Positions 33,701 to 44,753 of a stretch of 64,000 bases of DNA are shown here, one piece after another (within the stretch, counting starts at the first letter, position 1; each line of letters starts with the position of its first letter). The position numbers were made by a program, and so were the translations under genes. A model generated the notes under the pieces. That model had not been told where the DNA came from. It was given only the letters and a program-made list of their open reading frames with translations, and ran no database searches. The DNA is from Lactarius indigo (Eukaryota > Basidiomycota > Agaricomycetes > Russulales > Russulaceae), in assembly GCA_025766275.1 (NCBI GenBank), contig JAFKAC010000009.1:62001-126000 (forward strand). The letters are read 5' to 3'.

Positions 33701-34300
33701 TAAGGCTAGACCAGTTTAAACAAGCGCGACAGCGTGCCTTCTCCTGTATGCTCCGGGCGCAAAAGTCCTGGATCAAGCACAAAGATACACCCAGATTCAA
33801 AGAAGGCGACCTTGTGTGGCTCGAGGGACACCACTTACGCACTCATCAGCCAACTGCAAAACTAGCTGCCAAACGACATGGACCGTTTAAGATCGTCCAG
33901 GTGATGTCCCCTGTCAACTATCGCCTTGAACTTCCCACGCAGTGGAGCATCCACGACGTCTTCCATATAGATCTTCTCACACCTTATCGCAAAACACCCA
34001 CGCACGGACCAAACTATCAGCACCCACCACCTGATTTGGTCGATAACGAAGAAGAATACGAGGTCGAGAAGATTCTAGACTCTCGGTGATTCGGCAGAAG
34101 GCATCGGCTCCAATACCTTGTCAAGTGGAAGGGCTATCCTGACTCAGATAACCAATGGATAGATAAGGATGACGTATTCGCTGATGAAGCTGTTCGGGAA
34201 TTCAAACATTCCAACCCCAACAGGGAAACACATATAAGGATGACCTCTTGTCGCAATAAGTCCCCATCATCCACTCACCCCATGTCCTCTACTCGATGCA

Positions 34301-35104
34301 ATGAACAGCTCGCACTCCTCTCTACCCTCATCAACGACTCCTCAGCCACGCTTGTCAACCCCGACTCCTCCAACGACGCCGCAGCCGATGGAGCTGCTAC
34401 CAGAAGCAGTGCCCCCGTGCAGCATGAGGAAGACGGCCCTATCACTAGTGAAGAACTGCACCAGACACTGCAACGATTCCCTCTGCCCCTACAGGGAGTT
34501 GTCGACAACGATCCAGCAGCAACTCAACCAACACCTCCGCTGCCAATGTACGCCCTCACAAATCCCGACACCGGTGAGCCCGAAGCCTTCCTCACCGAAG
34601 ACGAGCTCTTTCGGCTTCAAGCAGCTGTCCCGCGCGGTGAAACCGCCCAACACCATGAAGAAATACGAACAAGAATGGAAGGAGACGGCGGCGCGGTGGC
34701 AGCGGGAGCAACTGCATATCGCCGCCTGCCGACAGCGAATGATGAAGGAACAGAGGGAGTATTGGATGAAGATGAGGATGACGACGAACTTAGAGACCAC
34801 TACCCCATCAGGCACGCATTCCTTAATCATGAATTCTATGCTGAAGATCCAGCCACCACTCCCTACCTCGTCGACGCAGCGGGGGGGCCTTTACACCGAG
34901 GACGAGTCGCCGTGGCACAAGCGGCTCGTTATACACCAATGGGTGAACGAGACCCAGCAACCAGGGTCGTCGTCCCTGAAGGGTTCCGGGTCAATAGAGG
35001 ACCCGATTACATTCCGTTCCCGATCAAACTCCCCAACGGACCGACGGTACAAGCATCCCACGTACAGGTTATCCGAGGAGGAGACCCCTTCGTTCTCGGA
35101 CTAG
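34301..35104 (+). CDS. Conserved overlapping ORF in +1 frame of element K pol tail (267 codons)
   Basis: It starts at ATG (MNSSHSSLPSS) and reads 267 codons in the +1 frame relative to Pol. It matches the A ORF along its whole length and the L, B and I ORFs in the middle segment (YEQEWKETAARWQREQL) and near the end (SLKGSGSIEDPITFRS). The first half is Ser/Thr/Pro-rich. The middle looks helical. There is no signal peptide or membrane segment. Expression would need internal initiation or a second frameshift. Whether it is translated is unknown. Confidence 0.45.
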   Translation: MNSSHSSLPSSTTPQPRLSTPTPPTTPQPMELLPEAVPPCSMRKTALSLVKNCTRHCNDSLCPYRELSTTIQQQLNQHLRCQCTPSQIPTPVSPKPSSPKTSSFGFKQLSRAVKPPNTMKKYEQEWKETAARWQREQLHIAACRQRMMKEQREYWMKMRMTTNLETTTPSGTHSLIMNSMLKIQPPLPTSSTQRGGLYTEDESPWHKRLVIHQWVNETQQPGSSSLKGSGSIEDPITFRSRSNSPTDRRYKHPTYRLSEEETPSFSD

Positions 35105-35477
35105 CCCCCGGATCGGGTTTCCTTTACAGCAAACCCCTCTACGCCACCCCTCATCTCCCGAAAAACAACCGCGCGTTCATCCCACACGAGGAGTATTTCA
35201 TGCTCCGCGATCAACACCCCACTGACTTACTATTGATGCGCATCAGGGATGTCACCCTTATCCAAGAATTGCGCCGTTTCCGGCAGTTTGCCTTTGCCGA
35301 AGATCAACTAGAAAGGCGGATTCGGCAGTTGCAACTGGAACGGGAGATGGTAGTGGCGGATAAAAAGGACAGTCTTTATTGTCTTGAAAGGGCTAACATA
35401 CTGGCGCGAATGGAGGACGAGGCGGAACGGATGAGGCAGGAATCGAAAGCGGATTAGTGAGGTGGGCCTCACTCCTG

Positions 35478-35489
35478 AAAAGGGGGTGA
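35478..35489 (+). promoter_or_regulatory. Polypurine tract of element K
   Basis: AAAAGGGGGTGA immediately precedes the 3' LTR. Equivalent tracts precede the 3' LTRs of A, B, I and L. It would prime plus-strand DNA synthesis. Confidence 0.7.
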
Positions 35490-35998
35490 TGTTACGGTAC
35501 GGACTTGATGACTCATTACACACGACTCATGACCGGTTATGACTACAGTCTGGTATTGATATTAGTCATGGACTCTTACATCATATCAGTCAGCATAGTA
35601 GTTTGCATGTGATTGTGACTCATGTATGACTCATTCCTAGGATAGCTGTACTAGGGTTCGAGCTAGTTACGCTATTGGTTACCTACTGTTGTAGCAGCGC
35701 TTCAAAGCCCGCGCGTATCTGTATAAGTAGTAGACTCGGAAGACCAAGAGTCCCCATCTTGGTCTTCTTCAATCCACCTTCCTGACTCATCTTTTGCTTG
35801 CCTTAGTCTTCGACTAAGTGTACTTCCGCTTCTATCCACCAAGGGATAGTACCTTTTCATCTTTAGCTGCAGTGTGCGCCCGAGTGCCCCTGTTCAGCTC
35901 GCGTTGGGTTGACACGTGATCCCCATTCGCCTATCTTTCGCTAAGTCGATTACGCCTTTCTCGAGTCCAAGTCGGACTGACGCTGGTGGAGCGTAACA
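35490..35998 (+). repeat. Element K 3' LTR (509 bp)
   Basis: Begins TGTTACGGTACGG and ends GAGCGTAACA, followed by the second GCAGA. It is the less decayed of the two: at several sites it keeps CG where the 5' LTR has TG or CA. Confidence 0.93.
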
Positions 35999-36212
35999 GC
36001 AGAAACATCTTGAACCCTAGTACTACTAGTATCAGTACTAGTGGCGTTGGTCATCAGTCAGCTATCATACCCAATCTCCTATCGCACCACCATATCACCG
36101 CGTAAGGCCTAAGGCCATGAGTCCGTGACTAATCTACCTTACTGCTGTAGTCACAACCGGTATAGTAAGGGTCCACAGTCGTACTAATCAGTCCCATTCT
36201 CAAATCGTGACA
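35999..36212 (-). repeat. Element I 5' LTR, second part
   Basis: It starts with the GCAGA repeat (35999-36003) and matches 4953-5161 of the other I LTR. It ends ATCGTGACA and is followed by CTCTG (36213-36217), the second TSD copy of element I. Confidence 0.88.
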
Positions 36213-36217
36213 CTCTG

Positions 36218-36517
36218 GCGCACAGACCATCTCTATTGTGTTTGGGTCACCAGTGCGCACAGACCATTATTAGCTAAGTGTCCTGTATATAAGGACTGCT
36301 GTTTTCGCCTCTACACTTCAGAGTTCCTTCTACCTCTGAAGTGTAAGTTCTCCTTTCTCTACCTTACTCTTTCACCTTTACTCATAAGACGTTCTATAGA
36401 ACTTGTCTGTCTCTAGGTGTGTAGTAATGGTATCAGAGTTCCTTCTACCTCTGAAGTAACTTGTCTGTCTCTAGCTGTACAAGCTTATCCCTTGCCTGTT
36501 AGTTCTGCACTTCAACA
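36218..36517 (+). repeat. copia 3' LTR, second part, with a retained and a removed intron
   Basis: It continues from 4635. TATATAA is at 36286-36292. Downstream, a 25-nt block (36319-36342) is followed by GTAAGT...TATAG (36343-36399) and then AACTTGTCTGTCTCTAG. The same 25-nt block recurs near 36433-36457 joined directly to AACTTGTCTGTCTCTAG, without the 57 nt. The LTR ends TTCAACA at 36517. Confidence 0.75.
36343..36399 (+). other. Candidate 57-nt spliceosomal intron in the copia leader
   Basis: It starts GTAAGT, ends TATAG, has the length of a typical fungal intron and a possible branch region (TTTACTCATAAG). The downstream duplicate lacks exactly this segment, which is direct evidence that it was once spliced from an RNA that was then reverse transcribed. 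Confidence 0.7.
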
Positions 36518-36678
36518 GATGTGTGCCCATTCTTGTGTGGTGATGGGGCCCTTGGACTGCTGCCCAACAGGTGTGTATGGGGTGAGTTGGGTGTTGGGAA
36601 CCTCAGTGGCGTCGTCTTCTTCCAAAAGGGTGTGGGCATCTTGTGCAAGGGAGTCGAGGAGTGCCGCTTGTGTGACAT
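36518..36678 (-). pseudogene. Truncated overlapping ORF in +1 frame of element J pol tail
   Basis: It starts MSHKRHSST, almost the same as the I ORF at 6317, and shares PSPHKNG with it. It is cut after about 54 codons by the copia insertion. Confidence 0.4.
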
Positions 36679-38419
36679 GTCGAAGAGGAGAGGTAGGCAT
36701 GTAAGTGTGGGTAGAGTGAAGGAAGAGGGTATGACCTTTCCCAGTCGTTTCATCCAGCCCTTTATCCTCTATCCCTCATGCTCAAGACTCTTGATACCGT
36801 TGGAGTGCCTCTGGGGCAAAGACGTCATCCTTGTTGACCCACTGGTTCTCTGAGTCTGGATAGCCCTTCCATTTGATGAGGTACTGCAACCGCTTCTCTC
36901 TGCAGAAATGCCGGGTGTCTAGAATTGCCTCAACCTCATATTCTTCTTCTCCATCAATCAACTTGGGCAGTGGTCATGTGAAGTTTTCCCCATGAAGGGG
37001 GGTTTGTTTGTAGGACATGAGAAGATCGATGTGAAACACTGGATGGATGCTCCACTGTATGGGAAGTTCCAATTGATAATTGTAGGGGGACATCACCTGC
37101 ATTACCCTAAACGGTCCGTGGCGTCACACCGCTAATTTTGCTGTGGGTTGATTGGTTTGGAGGTGTTTCCCTTCCAGCCATGCGAGGTCTCCGACCTTGA
37201 ACTTCGGCATATCTTTATTGTGCACCCATGCTTCTTGCGCCTTCTTCATGAGGTGTTGCGCTTCATCCCTAGCCTCTTTAAGCTGTGTCAGTCGTGCAGT
37301 CGCTTGTGGTATGGGGGACAGCTTATCAGTCCAATCAGCATATGGGTCGTATCCCATCAGAAGCTGGAATGGTGATTGCTTCGTGTGCTCATGGGGCCAG
37401 TTGTTGTGTGCAAACTCTGCGATTGGTAGATAAGTGGTCCAGTTATCTTGCCGCTTGTTCACCCACAAATGCAGATATTGTTCCAGCCATTGATTTGTGC
37501 ACTCTGACTGTCCATCTGTTTGGGGGTGGTAGGCCGTCGATACATTTTGCTGAATGCCAAGGATTCTGCATATTTCTCATGTGAATTTTGATGTGAATCA
37601 TGGGTCCTGGTCACTGATAACCTTACGCAGCAACCTGAAGCGTTTGAAAATGTGGTTGACGTACAGGGTTGCTGTCTCTTCCACGGTAATTTCTTCTCAG
37701 CATGGTATAAAGACAGATGCCTTGCTGCAGTCATGGTCTGTGACTGTGAGAATGCTGTCGTGTTGTCCAGATACTGGGAGTTTAGTGATGAAATCCATGG
37801 CTACTGTTTGGAACAGGGTTGCCTCCAGGATGGGCATAATGGGATGTAGAGCTGCCCCGATGGGATGCATGTTTACTTTGTTTCATCGGCATTCCGCACA
37901 TCCCTGGATGTATTTGTATACGTCTTTTTGTATGCATGGCCACCAGTAGTGCCATTCTATGATGCGTTGTGTCCTCACAATTCCCGGGTGTCTGTGGATT
38001 GGCAAGTTGTGGTGATCATGTATCAGCACCCGTTGTATGGAGGCTGGACCTGTAATTATGAACCTGCCATCTTTGTACCACTCTCCATCGATCCTTTTTA
38101 ATTTATAGGGGTCTACCCACTGCTTGATGACTTTTTTGTCTTGTTGATGTCGCGGTTGCTGGAGATTCGGGTTGATAGTGAGGGTTTTTGCCATGTTGAT
38201 CGTTTTTATGAAAACTTCTGGTAGTAGTACCGTTACCTCTTTGTTATCTGCGGCTCCTTGATCATAGTTGGGTCGTCTGGACAGGGCGTCAGCCCTTCCG
38301 TTGTTCTTCCCTTTGATGTGGTGAATCTCAAAGTTGTATTCAGAAAGTTCTAGTACTTCCCTTGCTACTCTCCAGCTGATCTTTTGCAGCATCTTCCAAT
38401 ATTGTAGGTTGAGATGGTC
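36518..38419 (-). pseudogene. Element J Pol, second part (RNase H end, integrase, chromodomain)
   Basis: In frame with 39240-41099 when the solo LTR and one TSD copy are removed. It encodes EVLELSEYNFEIHHIKGKNNGRADALSRR (38290-38385, the RNase H end), the finger GCAEC near 37895, the integrase core with VISDQDP near 37600, AEFAHNNWPHEHTKQSPF near 37400, the LEGKHLQTNQPTAKL region near 37150, the chromodomain near 36850-36960, and the tail start PLRHVTQAALLDSL near 36685. Several TGA codons interrupt it (for example near 37580 and 37890). It is cut at 36518 by copia. Confidence 0.82.
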
Positions 38420-39234
38420 TGTTACGTTCCTACAAACGTGTTGTCCGACTTGGACCGAAAATGGGTGTTGGTGTGTGACTACTACTCGTGGAACGAGCTG
38501 AACTGCTAAAGCATCCCCTTAGTAGCCAGAACAAGGTAGCCTCCTGATGAGACAATCAGGGAATAAGAGAAAAGGGAGTTGAACAGCCGTCAACCAAAAG
38601 AGAGATGGGAGGCAAGCGTCAAGTCACAAAGGAAGGGAAAGCCTGAAGTCCTATTGAACGGTAGGAGTGATACAAGAACTCAAGCTGGGGAATGCTCCAT
38701 CCCAGTGCACTACCTATATACTAGTACACAGTAAAGTTCGCAGTCAGATCCAAACACAGAAACCCTAGTATCGTACTGAGTCATACCAAGTCATAGATAA
38801 GTACAACCAATGGCATAAGGCCCTCGGTATCGTATCAGTCAGCATAAACATTCAGCCAATTGGAACGTATACATACATCAGAACATCAGAAAGTAGGCAC
38901 ATAGGCCCATAAAGTCAGTACAGGGGAACCCAATATCCTCTAAGCTTGATAAGGCAAGCGGACTGTAACACTGGTTTGGCGTGATGTTTGTATTACACAA
39001 ACATCACACTGAAACATTGCCACGTGAGTAGTTAGTCACATGACCACCAACCGTCCACACCGCGTTCGCGCGGCTCGGGCATACTCCCCTCAATGCTGTA
39101 GCTGCATAAGCAGCCCGTCTTCTTCATCTTCTTCTTCAGGAGAGTCAGCATATGGCCAGCCAGACTCTCGATACTCCCATTGAGCTCCATCACATGTTAC
39201 TGGTAAATCATGTGGTCAAGGCGTGTTCGTTACA
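38420..39234. repeat. Solo LTR, type U (815 bp), in J pol
   Basis: It begins TGTTACGTTCC and ends GTTCGTTACA. The flanks are TGGTC (38415-38419) and TGGTT (39235-39239). It is distantly similar to type S: the GACTTGGAC block near the start, and AACCCTAGTATCG. It contains TGAGTCA near 38778. There are no coding regions. Confidence 0.82.
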
Positions 39235-39239
39235 TGGTT

Positions 39240-41099
39240 GGAGAAAATCTTGATCTTGTGGGGGGCACCAGCCAGCAGCGGCCTCCAATTGCGTAGTGCC
39301 TTCACTATTGCGAGTAGCTCTAGGTTGTAGATATCGTAGTTCCTCTCTGCCTCTGAGAGCATTGCTGAGTAATAGCCTATGGGGTGTCATTTTCTGTCAG
39401 ACTTTTGTTGCAGTAACACAGCTCCCACCGTGTATCCCGAGGCATCTACTTCTAGTTTGAATGGGTCTTGGAGTACTGGGTGTGCCAGCACCGGTTCTTC
39501 CATCACCAGGTGTTTTAGGGTGTTGAAGGCCTTGTCTTCCTCTTTGGTCCATCTCCACTCTGTATTTTTGCACGTTAGTCAGTTGAGGGGTTTGGCGTGA
39601 GTGGTGAAACCATGAATGAAAAGTCGGTAAAAGTTGCAGAACCCTAGGAATGACCATACGTCCCTGACCTTAGTTGGCATCGGCCAGTCCTTGATGCCTT
39701 GAACTTTTACGGGATCCATGTGTGTTACCCCCCTTTCTAGGATTACCCCCAGGTAATCCATTCACAGTTGGTGGAAAAGGCATTTTTCCAGCTTGAAGTA
39801 GAGATCATGTTCTTCGGTGACACGTAGTACATCACTAACCACAGCGACATGGGCGGCTAGGTCATGGTCAAAATGAGTGGTGATTCTGATATCATCCATG
39901 TAAACATGTATTGTAGTTCCCAGACGTTCGTGTTTTGCAATAGTGTCATGATATATGTGGTTCATCATTGCTTGAAATGTTGCTGGGGAGTTGGTAAGGC
40001 CAAAGAACATAACCATAGGTTTGAAGAGGCCAAATTTCGTCTTAAATGCCACTTTCTCTTGATCTCCGTCACAAATATGTGTATTGTTGTATCCCCAGTG
40101 GATGTCCAGTTTTGTATAAATATGGGTGTTACTAAGGTCAAGAATGAGGTCCTGGATAAGCGGGTGTGGGTATTGATTGCGGATGGTGTGAGAATTGATG
40201 ACCCTGTAGTCCTGCACCAGGTGTAGCTTTCCGTCCTTCTTTTTGATAAAGAAGAAGGATGATGCATACAGGGAGATGGAAGGGTGTAAATACCCTTGTT
40301 TCAGTTTTTCTTCAAGAAATTCCTTTAACTCCCCTTCCTCTTTTTGCATCATGGGGTATATTTTGCAGTCTATGGCCGTTGGTGTGGATGGCTTGAAGTC
40401 AATTGCATGGTCCCATGGCCTTGATGGGGGGAATCGATGTGATGCTTGTTCGTTGAACAGTTTGTGGAAGCACTTGTATTCTCAGGGGAGTGTGACTGCC
40501 ATTTGCTGTTGTTTTGCTTGTATTGCTAGTTCAGTCAATGTGGTAGCCCGTGCGAAGGTCTCTTCCTGTAGCTCCTGGAAGATCTCCTCTTTTTCTGCAG
40601 TAATCAGAGCTCTAGTGGTTGTTCGAGTCAGTAGAAGTTTGCTCGTTGCTAGAACAATTGGTTGCATGTCAGGGTGTATGGTGGTGCCTGCCCAATTGAT
40701 GGTCGGCTCAAACGCACTGAGCCAGGGATACCCCAGTACCATGTCTTTGCTTCCCAGGTCTGTGACCAGGAAAGTCATCCATTTTATCTGTTGGCGCATC
40801 TGTACTTCTAGGTTGACATAATGAGTGATCAACCCAGCTTTGTTTTCTGTATTATCTATATTCCATATTTTACGTGGTGTTTCAAGTTCCTGCACCCGGA
40901 TGCCTGCCCAGGCGGCCATACTTGGTCAAATAAAGTTATTGGTAGCTCTGGAGTCTACCAGAGCATTGGTTTCAGTCATTTGGTAATTCGTGTGGATGGT
41001 CACTGGAATTTGCAGAGATTGGTGGCGCGTTGTCACAATTACAGAATTACATTTTAGAGCCCTCACCCAGACTGATGGGTTCAGGCGTCCCAAAAACCC
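39240..41099 (-). pseudogene. Element J Pol, first part (protease, RT, RNase H)
   Basis: The protease active site reads VDSRATNNF near 40960 (DSG changed to DSR, as in I). VLGYPWLSAFEPTINW follows near 40720. RT: FFFIKKKDGKLHLVQDY near 40230, FGLTNSPATF near 39985, and YMDDIRI near 39893. RNase H: LEVDASGYTVGAVLLQQKSD near 39430 and NYDIYNLELLAIVKAL near 39330. One TGA lies near 39577 where B has CGA. The strongest breaks are substitutions; the frame from the protease to the solo LTR is otherwise kept. Confidence 0.82.
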
Positions 41100-41834
41100 T
41101 CCTTTCCCCACAGATCCTGGAGGATAAGGTCCTTTACTTCGTCTGTGCTGTTGGCTACCTGCGTAAGCCATTCCTTCGCCTGTTCTCCTGCAGTTTTGGC
41201 AGCATTGATTTGTGCTGGCATGGGTATTGCACTTGGAGCCAGGGATGCATACCTTGGCAGAGAGGGTTTGTAGGCTGTTACTGACCCTTGTGAATATGCA
41301 GCTGTTTCAGTCATTCGACCGCTGGACAGTCCTCCTGTCTGCCACTGTCCCTGCGTCTGAGGATTTGGGCAATTGTGTGAGAGGTGACCTGGTGCGTGAC
41401 AATTATAACAGAGGACATTCCTTAGGTCCCTTCTTGATCCTCCCCTTCCTCTTCCTCTTGCTCCTGGTCCACCATGTGGCAGGAATGGCGGTTGAGGCCA
41501 CGTGTACGGCAGCTTGCCATAGTCGATTTCTTCTGACCCTGCAAGCTGGACTCTGGTGCGGTCAGCCGATGTGTCCATTGCCCAGGGGTTTGTTTGTGGC
41601 AGGTTTTGAGGGAGAGTCCATCCCGCGTTCCCGCTTTGCTTCTTCTGCGGTTGTTGAGTTTTGTATTCATTGAGTTGCACTTTGAGATGTATGTAGTTTT
41701 TCTGTTGTTTGAGGACAGCTCTCTTCCAGTCATCAAATGTGACTGGGTTGTCAAATTGGAACACTGTCTTGAACAGTTCCTTTGGCAGCCCTGATGTGAA
41801 CAGGTCAATGGTTTGGGGTTCATTGAGGCAGTAG
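41081..41834 (-). pseudogene. Element J Gag, C-terminal part
   Basis: It encodes the end of the Gag domain (DDWKRAVLKQQKNYIHLK near 41720), NPWAMDTSADRTR, and the CCHC knuckle CYNCHAPGHLSHNC near 41390. The end is TGA at 41081-41083 after GGGTTTT (minus strand of 41093-41099). It is open from 41764 to the end. It is separated from the N-terminal part by a solo LTR at 41835-42416. Confidence 0.82.
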
Positions 41835-42416
41835 TGTTATGATCTGACGCTTCGGACCCCAATTACAGTGTGTTCTCATCTTGTTCTTTCCCCTTCTGTC
41901 CCATACCTTGTTACCCAAAGGAGCTACTACTGTTAGTGGCATTGTTTGTCTTGATCTGAATATCTCTTTACTCCATCTAGTCTCTTTGCTTCTGTGTGGG
42001 CCTGTGTTCATGTTGTTTGGAACCTCGCCCTATATAAACCTGTACTATAGACTGTAGGAAGCCAGACTTGGCTTCGTTTGCAATCTAGCAACCTTGCCTT
42101 TGTACTTTGGTGTGACCTCACTCTATTCCCTTCTTCTTGTGCATCCCCTACCTCAGTCCCTAACCAGGACACTTTGAAGTCTTTGCAGTTGAACTATATC
42201 AACGCGTCACACCTGTTATACTCTGTGCACTAGCAAGATCAAGTGTAGAGAAGTGCCAGACACTTCGGACGAGGAGTCCTACATTACAGAGTAGTGCTGC
42301 ACTTTGTGCCACACTTTTGCCACTTGTATTTCATAGCAATAAGACAACAGAGGTCTTCGCTTGATACTTGTGTGATTCAGAACCCCCAGAACCCACGCCC
42401 CTGCTAGGGCGTAACA
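41835..42416 (+). repeat. Solo LTR, type Q (582 bp), in J gag
   Basis: It begins TGTTATGATC and ends GGGCGTAACA. The flanks AGTAG and GGTAG (41830-41834, 42417-42421) are a TSD with one mismatch. TATATAAA near 42032 sets the orientation. Two more copies, inverted, lie at 44171-44748 and 46484-47065. Confidence 0.85.
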
Positions 42417-43693
42417 GGTAGTGAGCCTTCCATGCCAGTTGTTCGAAGTCATTGACGTACTTGTTGATGTCCTCTCCTGTCATCCTGAATCCTTTTCTCA
42501 AGATTGCCTGTGCCTGCTCTCACTCTAACGTGTTCTCGAAGTGTTGGCTGAAACCATCGGCTACAGCTTCCCATAATTCTCTGGTGTAGGGCTGATTCCT
42601 CATTGTATTTGTCGATTGAGCCAGTTCAGGAATGATAAGACCCATTCGCTGACTGCTCCTCCCTTGATGTACGAGAGAAACAAGAGGCTCCTGCAGTAAT
42701 TGTTTCTCATGATGGGGGCGTCCAAGTTCATGCCCCAGTAGACATGCCACTGCATAAGGAACGAGTCTACTTTTAGTCTGTCCCTGTCAAAAATAGATGG
42801 GCTCGCCGGTTAGTTTCTCATGATGACCTCCTCCTCCTGCTGCAGCTCCTCCCCCAGGAGGTCCCCCGTCTGGTGGTCCTCCTGCAGGTGGTCCTCCACT
42901 TGGCAGTCCTCTTCTTTGTATGTCGAATGGGACCCCCCCTCCTGGTGGTGGTGGTGGATCTCCCCTCGGCACCCCTATACCTGGTGGTAGTTCCAGGATG
43001 GGATGTCTTCCAGATGGGGGGTCTCCTCGGTCAGATCCTATTGCATGGAATATTGCGGCATTGTCAGCTGTCATGCATACTCTGGTTTCTGGGTTGATGG
43101 GCATGAGAATTTCTCGTGCCTCTTGGCATATTGCGCATGATTCTTCGAGTGCTACTTCTTCCATTGCTTGTGTGATTGTGGCCATGAGAGCTGGTGATTG
43201 TACGTGAATAGGTTCTGGCTCTGTGATATGGGTGGACTCAGCTCGTTCGATGAGGAGTTCTTGTATTGCTCCGCCGCTACTTTCGGTTTGGTCCAGTTGT
43301 CGTCCCTCTCCTTCTTCACTTTGTTTGGTTTCTTCTGAGACTGCTTCTCCCATTGTATGTTCTCGTAAGTGTCCATCAATAGGGCCCCAATCAGCCCTGC
43401 TGTTAAGCTCTCGGGCATCGATGTTGCACTGGTATCGTGGTCCCGCTGGTCACACAATGTCCCAGTGGCGGTCTATTGGGTTCCATGTAACTTCCATCCA
43501 ACACAAGTGGTCGAAGTTAAACTCAACTGGTCAGAACCTAGTAGGTCCAGAATTCTACGAAATATCTGGTTTCTTCTTCACTTTCCTGCCAACGGGCCGC
43601 TCCCAAGAAGCACGTTGGTACATTGCGGTCTCCTCAACAGGTTAACGTATAGGGACGAAAGCTCGTCCACTGATCTCTGGTTGTTATGGCCAC
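42417..43693 (-). pseudogene. Element J Gag, N-terminal part
   Basis: It starts at the conserved GTG (43693, ATTGTGG). The N-terminal domain is recognisable (TRDQWTSFRPY, FVEF, WNPID) but has a TGA near 43640 and a short deletion near 43550 in the GPNRFRP motif. MGEAVSEETKQSEE to the Gly-rich linker is open (43353-42787). The Gag domain then continues with a frameshift near 42590 (ELWEAVADGFSQHFENTLE). The most damaged gag in the window. Confidence 0.75.
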
Positions 43694-43713
43694 AATGAAA
43701 ATCTTGGTCTTAA

Positions 43714-44170
43714 TGTAACGTCGTCATGACATTAGCTCAACTTGAGCTCGACAAGGCGGTAACAGACTTAGCAGATAGACACGATGACTCAAAGGCCCGT
43801 GTTCTTGTCTTAGTGAATGCACAAAGGCACACCAACAAGTCCTGCACTTGTTCTACTGGCTGCACAATAGAGAGATAGAAAAGAAAGAAAAAAGGAAGTG
43901 AAGTGAGATGAACAGAAGACAAGAAGTGACGATTCAAGAAGACCAAGATGGCGTATCTTGGTCTTTGCCAACTACCTTAAGTACAAGTTGAGCAGGCTTT
44001 CAAGCACTGCTATGAGTCACAGTATTGTAGCGTCCAACATATCGCAGAAGTAGCGCAATCCTAATACTACTAGTACCTGTACTAGTGTCGAGTCATGTCC
44101 TCAGTCAGCAATCTCATACAATTGCCTATTGCACTACCATATCACCGTCGTAAAGGCCTAAGGCCGTGAG
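43714..44170 (-). repeat. Element J 5' LTR, first part
   Basis: It begins TGTAACGTCGTC in plus coordinates and carries the AAGACCAAGAT / ATCTTGGTCTT pair near 43939-43964 and TGAGTCA near 44012. It is interrupted at 44170 by a type Q solo LTR. Confidence 0.82.
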
Positions 44171-44748
44171 TGTTACGCCCTAGCAGGGGCGTGGGTTCTA
44201 AAGGTTCTGAATCACACAAGTATCAAGCGAAGACCTCTGTTGTCTTATTGCTGTGAAATACGAGTGATAAAAGTGTGGCACAAGGTGCAGCACTACTCTG
44301 AAATGTAGGACTCCTCGTCCGAAGTGTCTAACACTTCTCTACACTTGATCTTGCTAGTGCACAGAGTATAACAGGTGTAACGCGTTGATATAGTTCAACT
44401 GCAAAGACTTCAAAGTGTCCTGGTTAGGGACTGAGGTAGGGGATGCACAAGAAGAGAGGGACAAGGCGAGGTCACACCAAAGTACGGAGGCAAGGTTGCT
44501 AGATTGCAAACGAAGCCAAGTCTGGCTTCCTACGGTCTATGGTACAGGTTTATATAGGACAGGGTTCCAAACAACATGGACACAAGTCCACACAATATCA
44601 AAGAGACTAAACGGAGTAAACAGAAGTTCGGATCAAAGAAACAGCGCCACTAGTAACAGTAGCTCCTTTGGTAACAAGGTATAGTACAGAAGGGGAAGGC
44701 AGGGTGGAGACATACTGTGACTTAGGTCCGAAGCGTCGGATCATAACA
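44171..44748 (-). repeat. Solo LTR, type Q (578 bp), in J LTR
   Basis: TGTTACGCCC to ATCATAACA; perfect TSD GTGAG (44166-44170 and 44749-44753). Inverted relative to the copy at 41835. Confidence 0.88.
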
Positions 44749-44753
44749 GTGAG

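Larger units (their letters stand above)
30649..35457 (+). pseudogene. Element K Pol polyprotein, one TGA stop
   Basis: Full-length Pol in the -1 frame, broken only by TGA at 34087-34089 (CGA in A). Protease VDSGATHCF near 30799; RT with KKDGKLRPVQDY near 31550 and YMDD near 31890; RNase H LEVDASGFATGAVL near 32337; integrase with finger GCAECQRHK near 33097, VDFITKLP near 33200, ISDRDPRF near 33380 and QSERTNQW near 33490; GPF motif near 33880; chromodomain 34050-34200; then the ~400-residue tail. The TGA falls inside the chromodomain, so a terminated product would retain integrase but lose chromodomain and tail. After it, 34240-35457 is one open stretch. Confidence 0.92.
28189..35998 (+). 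mobile_element. Element K: nearly intact Ty3/gypsy chromovirus
   Basis: The 509-bp LTRs at 28189-28697 and 35490-35998 differ at about 8 sites, all CpG transitions. TSD is GCAGA (28184-28188 and 35999-36003). Gag and Pol are each uninterrupted except for one TGA in each, both at codons that are CGA in element A. Confidence 0.94.
4636..36212 (-). mobile_element. Element I: Ty3/gypsy chromovirus, degenerate, split by A and K
   Basis: Both LTRs are 526 bp: the 3' LTR at 4636-5161 and the 5' LTR at 27872-28188 plus 36004-36212. The TSD is CTCTG on both sides. The internal minus-strand coding sequence runs 27852 to 24410, then 8450 to 5191. The LTRs differ at more than 20 sites in their first 200 bp, mostly C/T or A/G, so it is older than the elements nested in it. 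Confidence 0.9.
1..36517 (+). mobile_element. Ty1/copia retrotransposon, 5' end outside window, split by element I
   Basis: Coding order is integrase before reverse transcriptase, which defines Ty1/copia. The element occupies 1-4635 and resumes at 36218-36517. The intervening 31.6 kb is element I with its own nested insertions, bounded by the TSD CTCTG at 4631-4635 and 36213-36217. The 3' LTR begins TGTTGA at 4393 and ends TCAACA at 36517, a 6-bp terminal inverted repeat. It sits inside the pol of element J, which resumes at 36518. The 5' LTR and gag lie before the window. Confidence 0.85.

Noticed and set aside
30305..34089. TGA codons reassigned or RNA-edited
   Set aside because: Natural gag and pol stops are also TGA, and the same sites are CGA in sister copies; C-to-T decay explains them.
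36428..36440. TGGTATCAGAG as a copia tRNA-Met primer site marking the LTR end
   Set aside because: The LTR inverted terminus TCAACA occurs later at 36517 and the region duplicates the leader around an intron, so the resemblance may be secondary. It is mentioned within the intron finding only.
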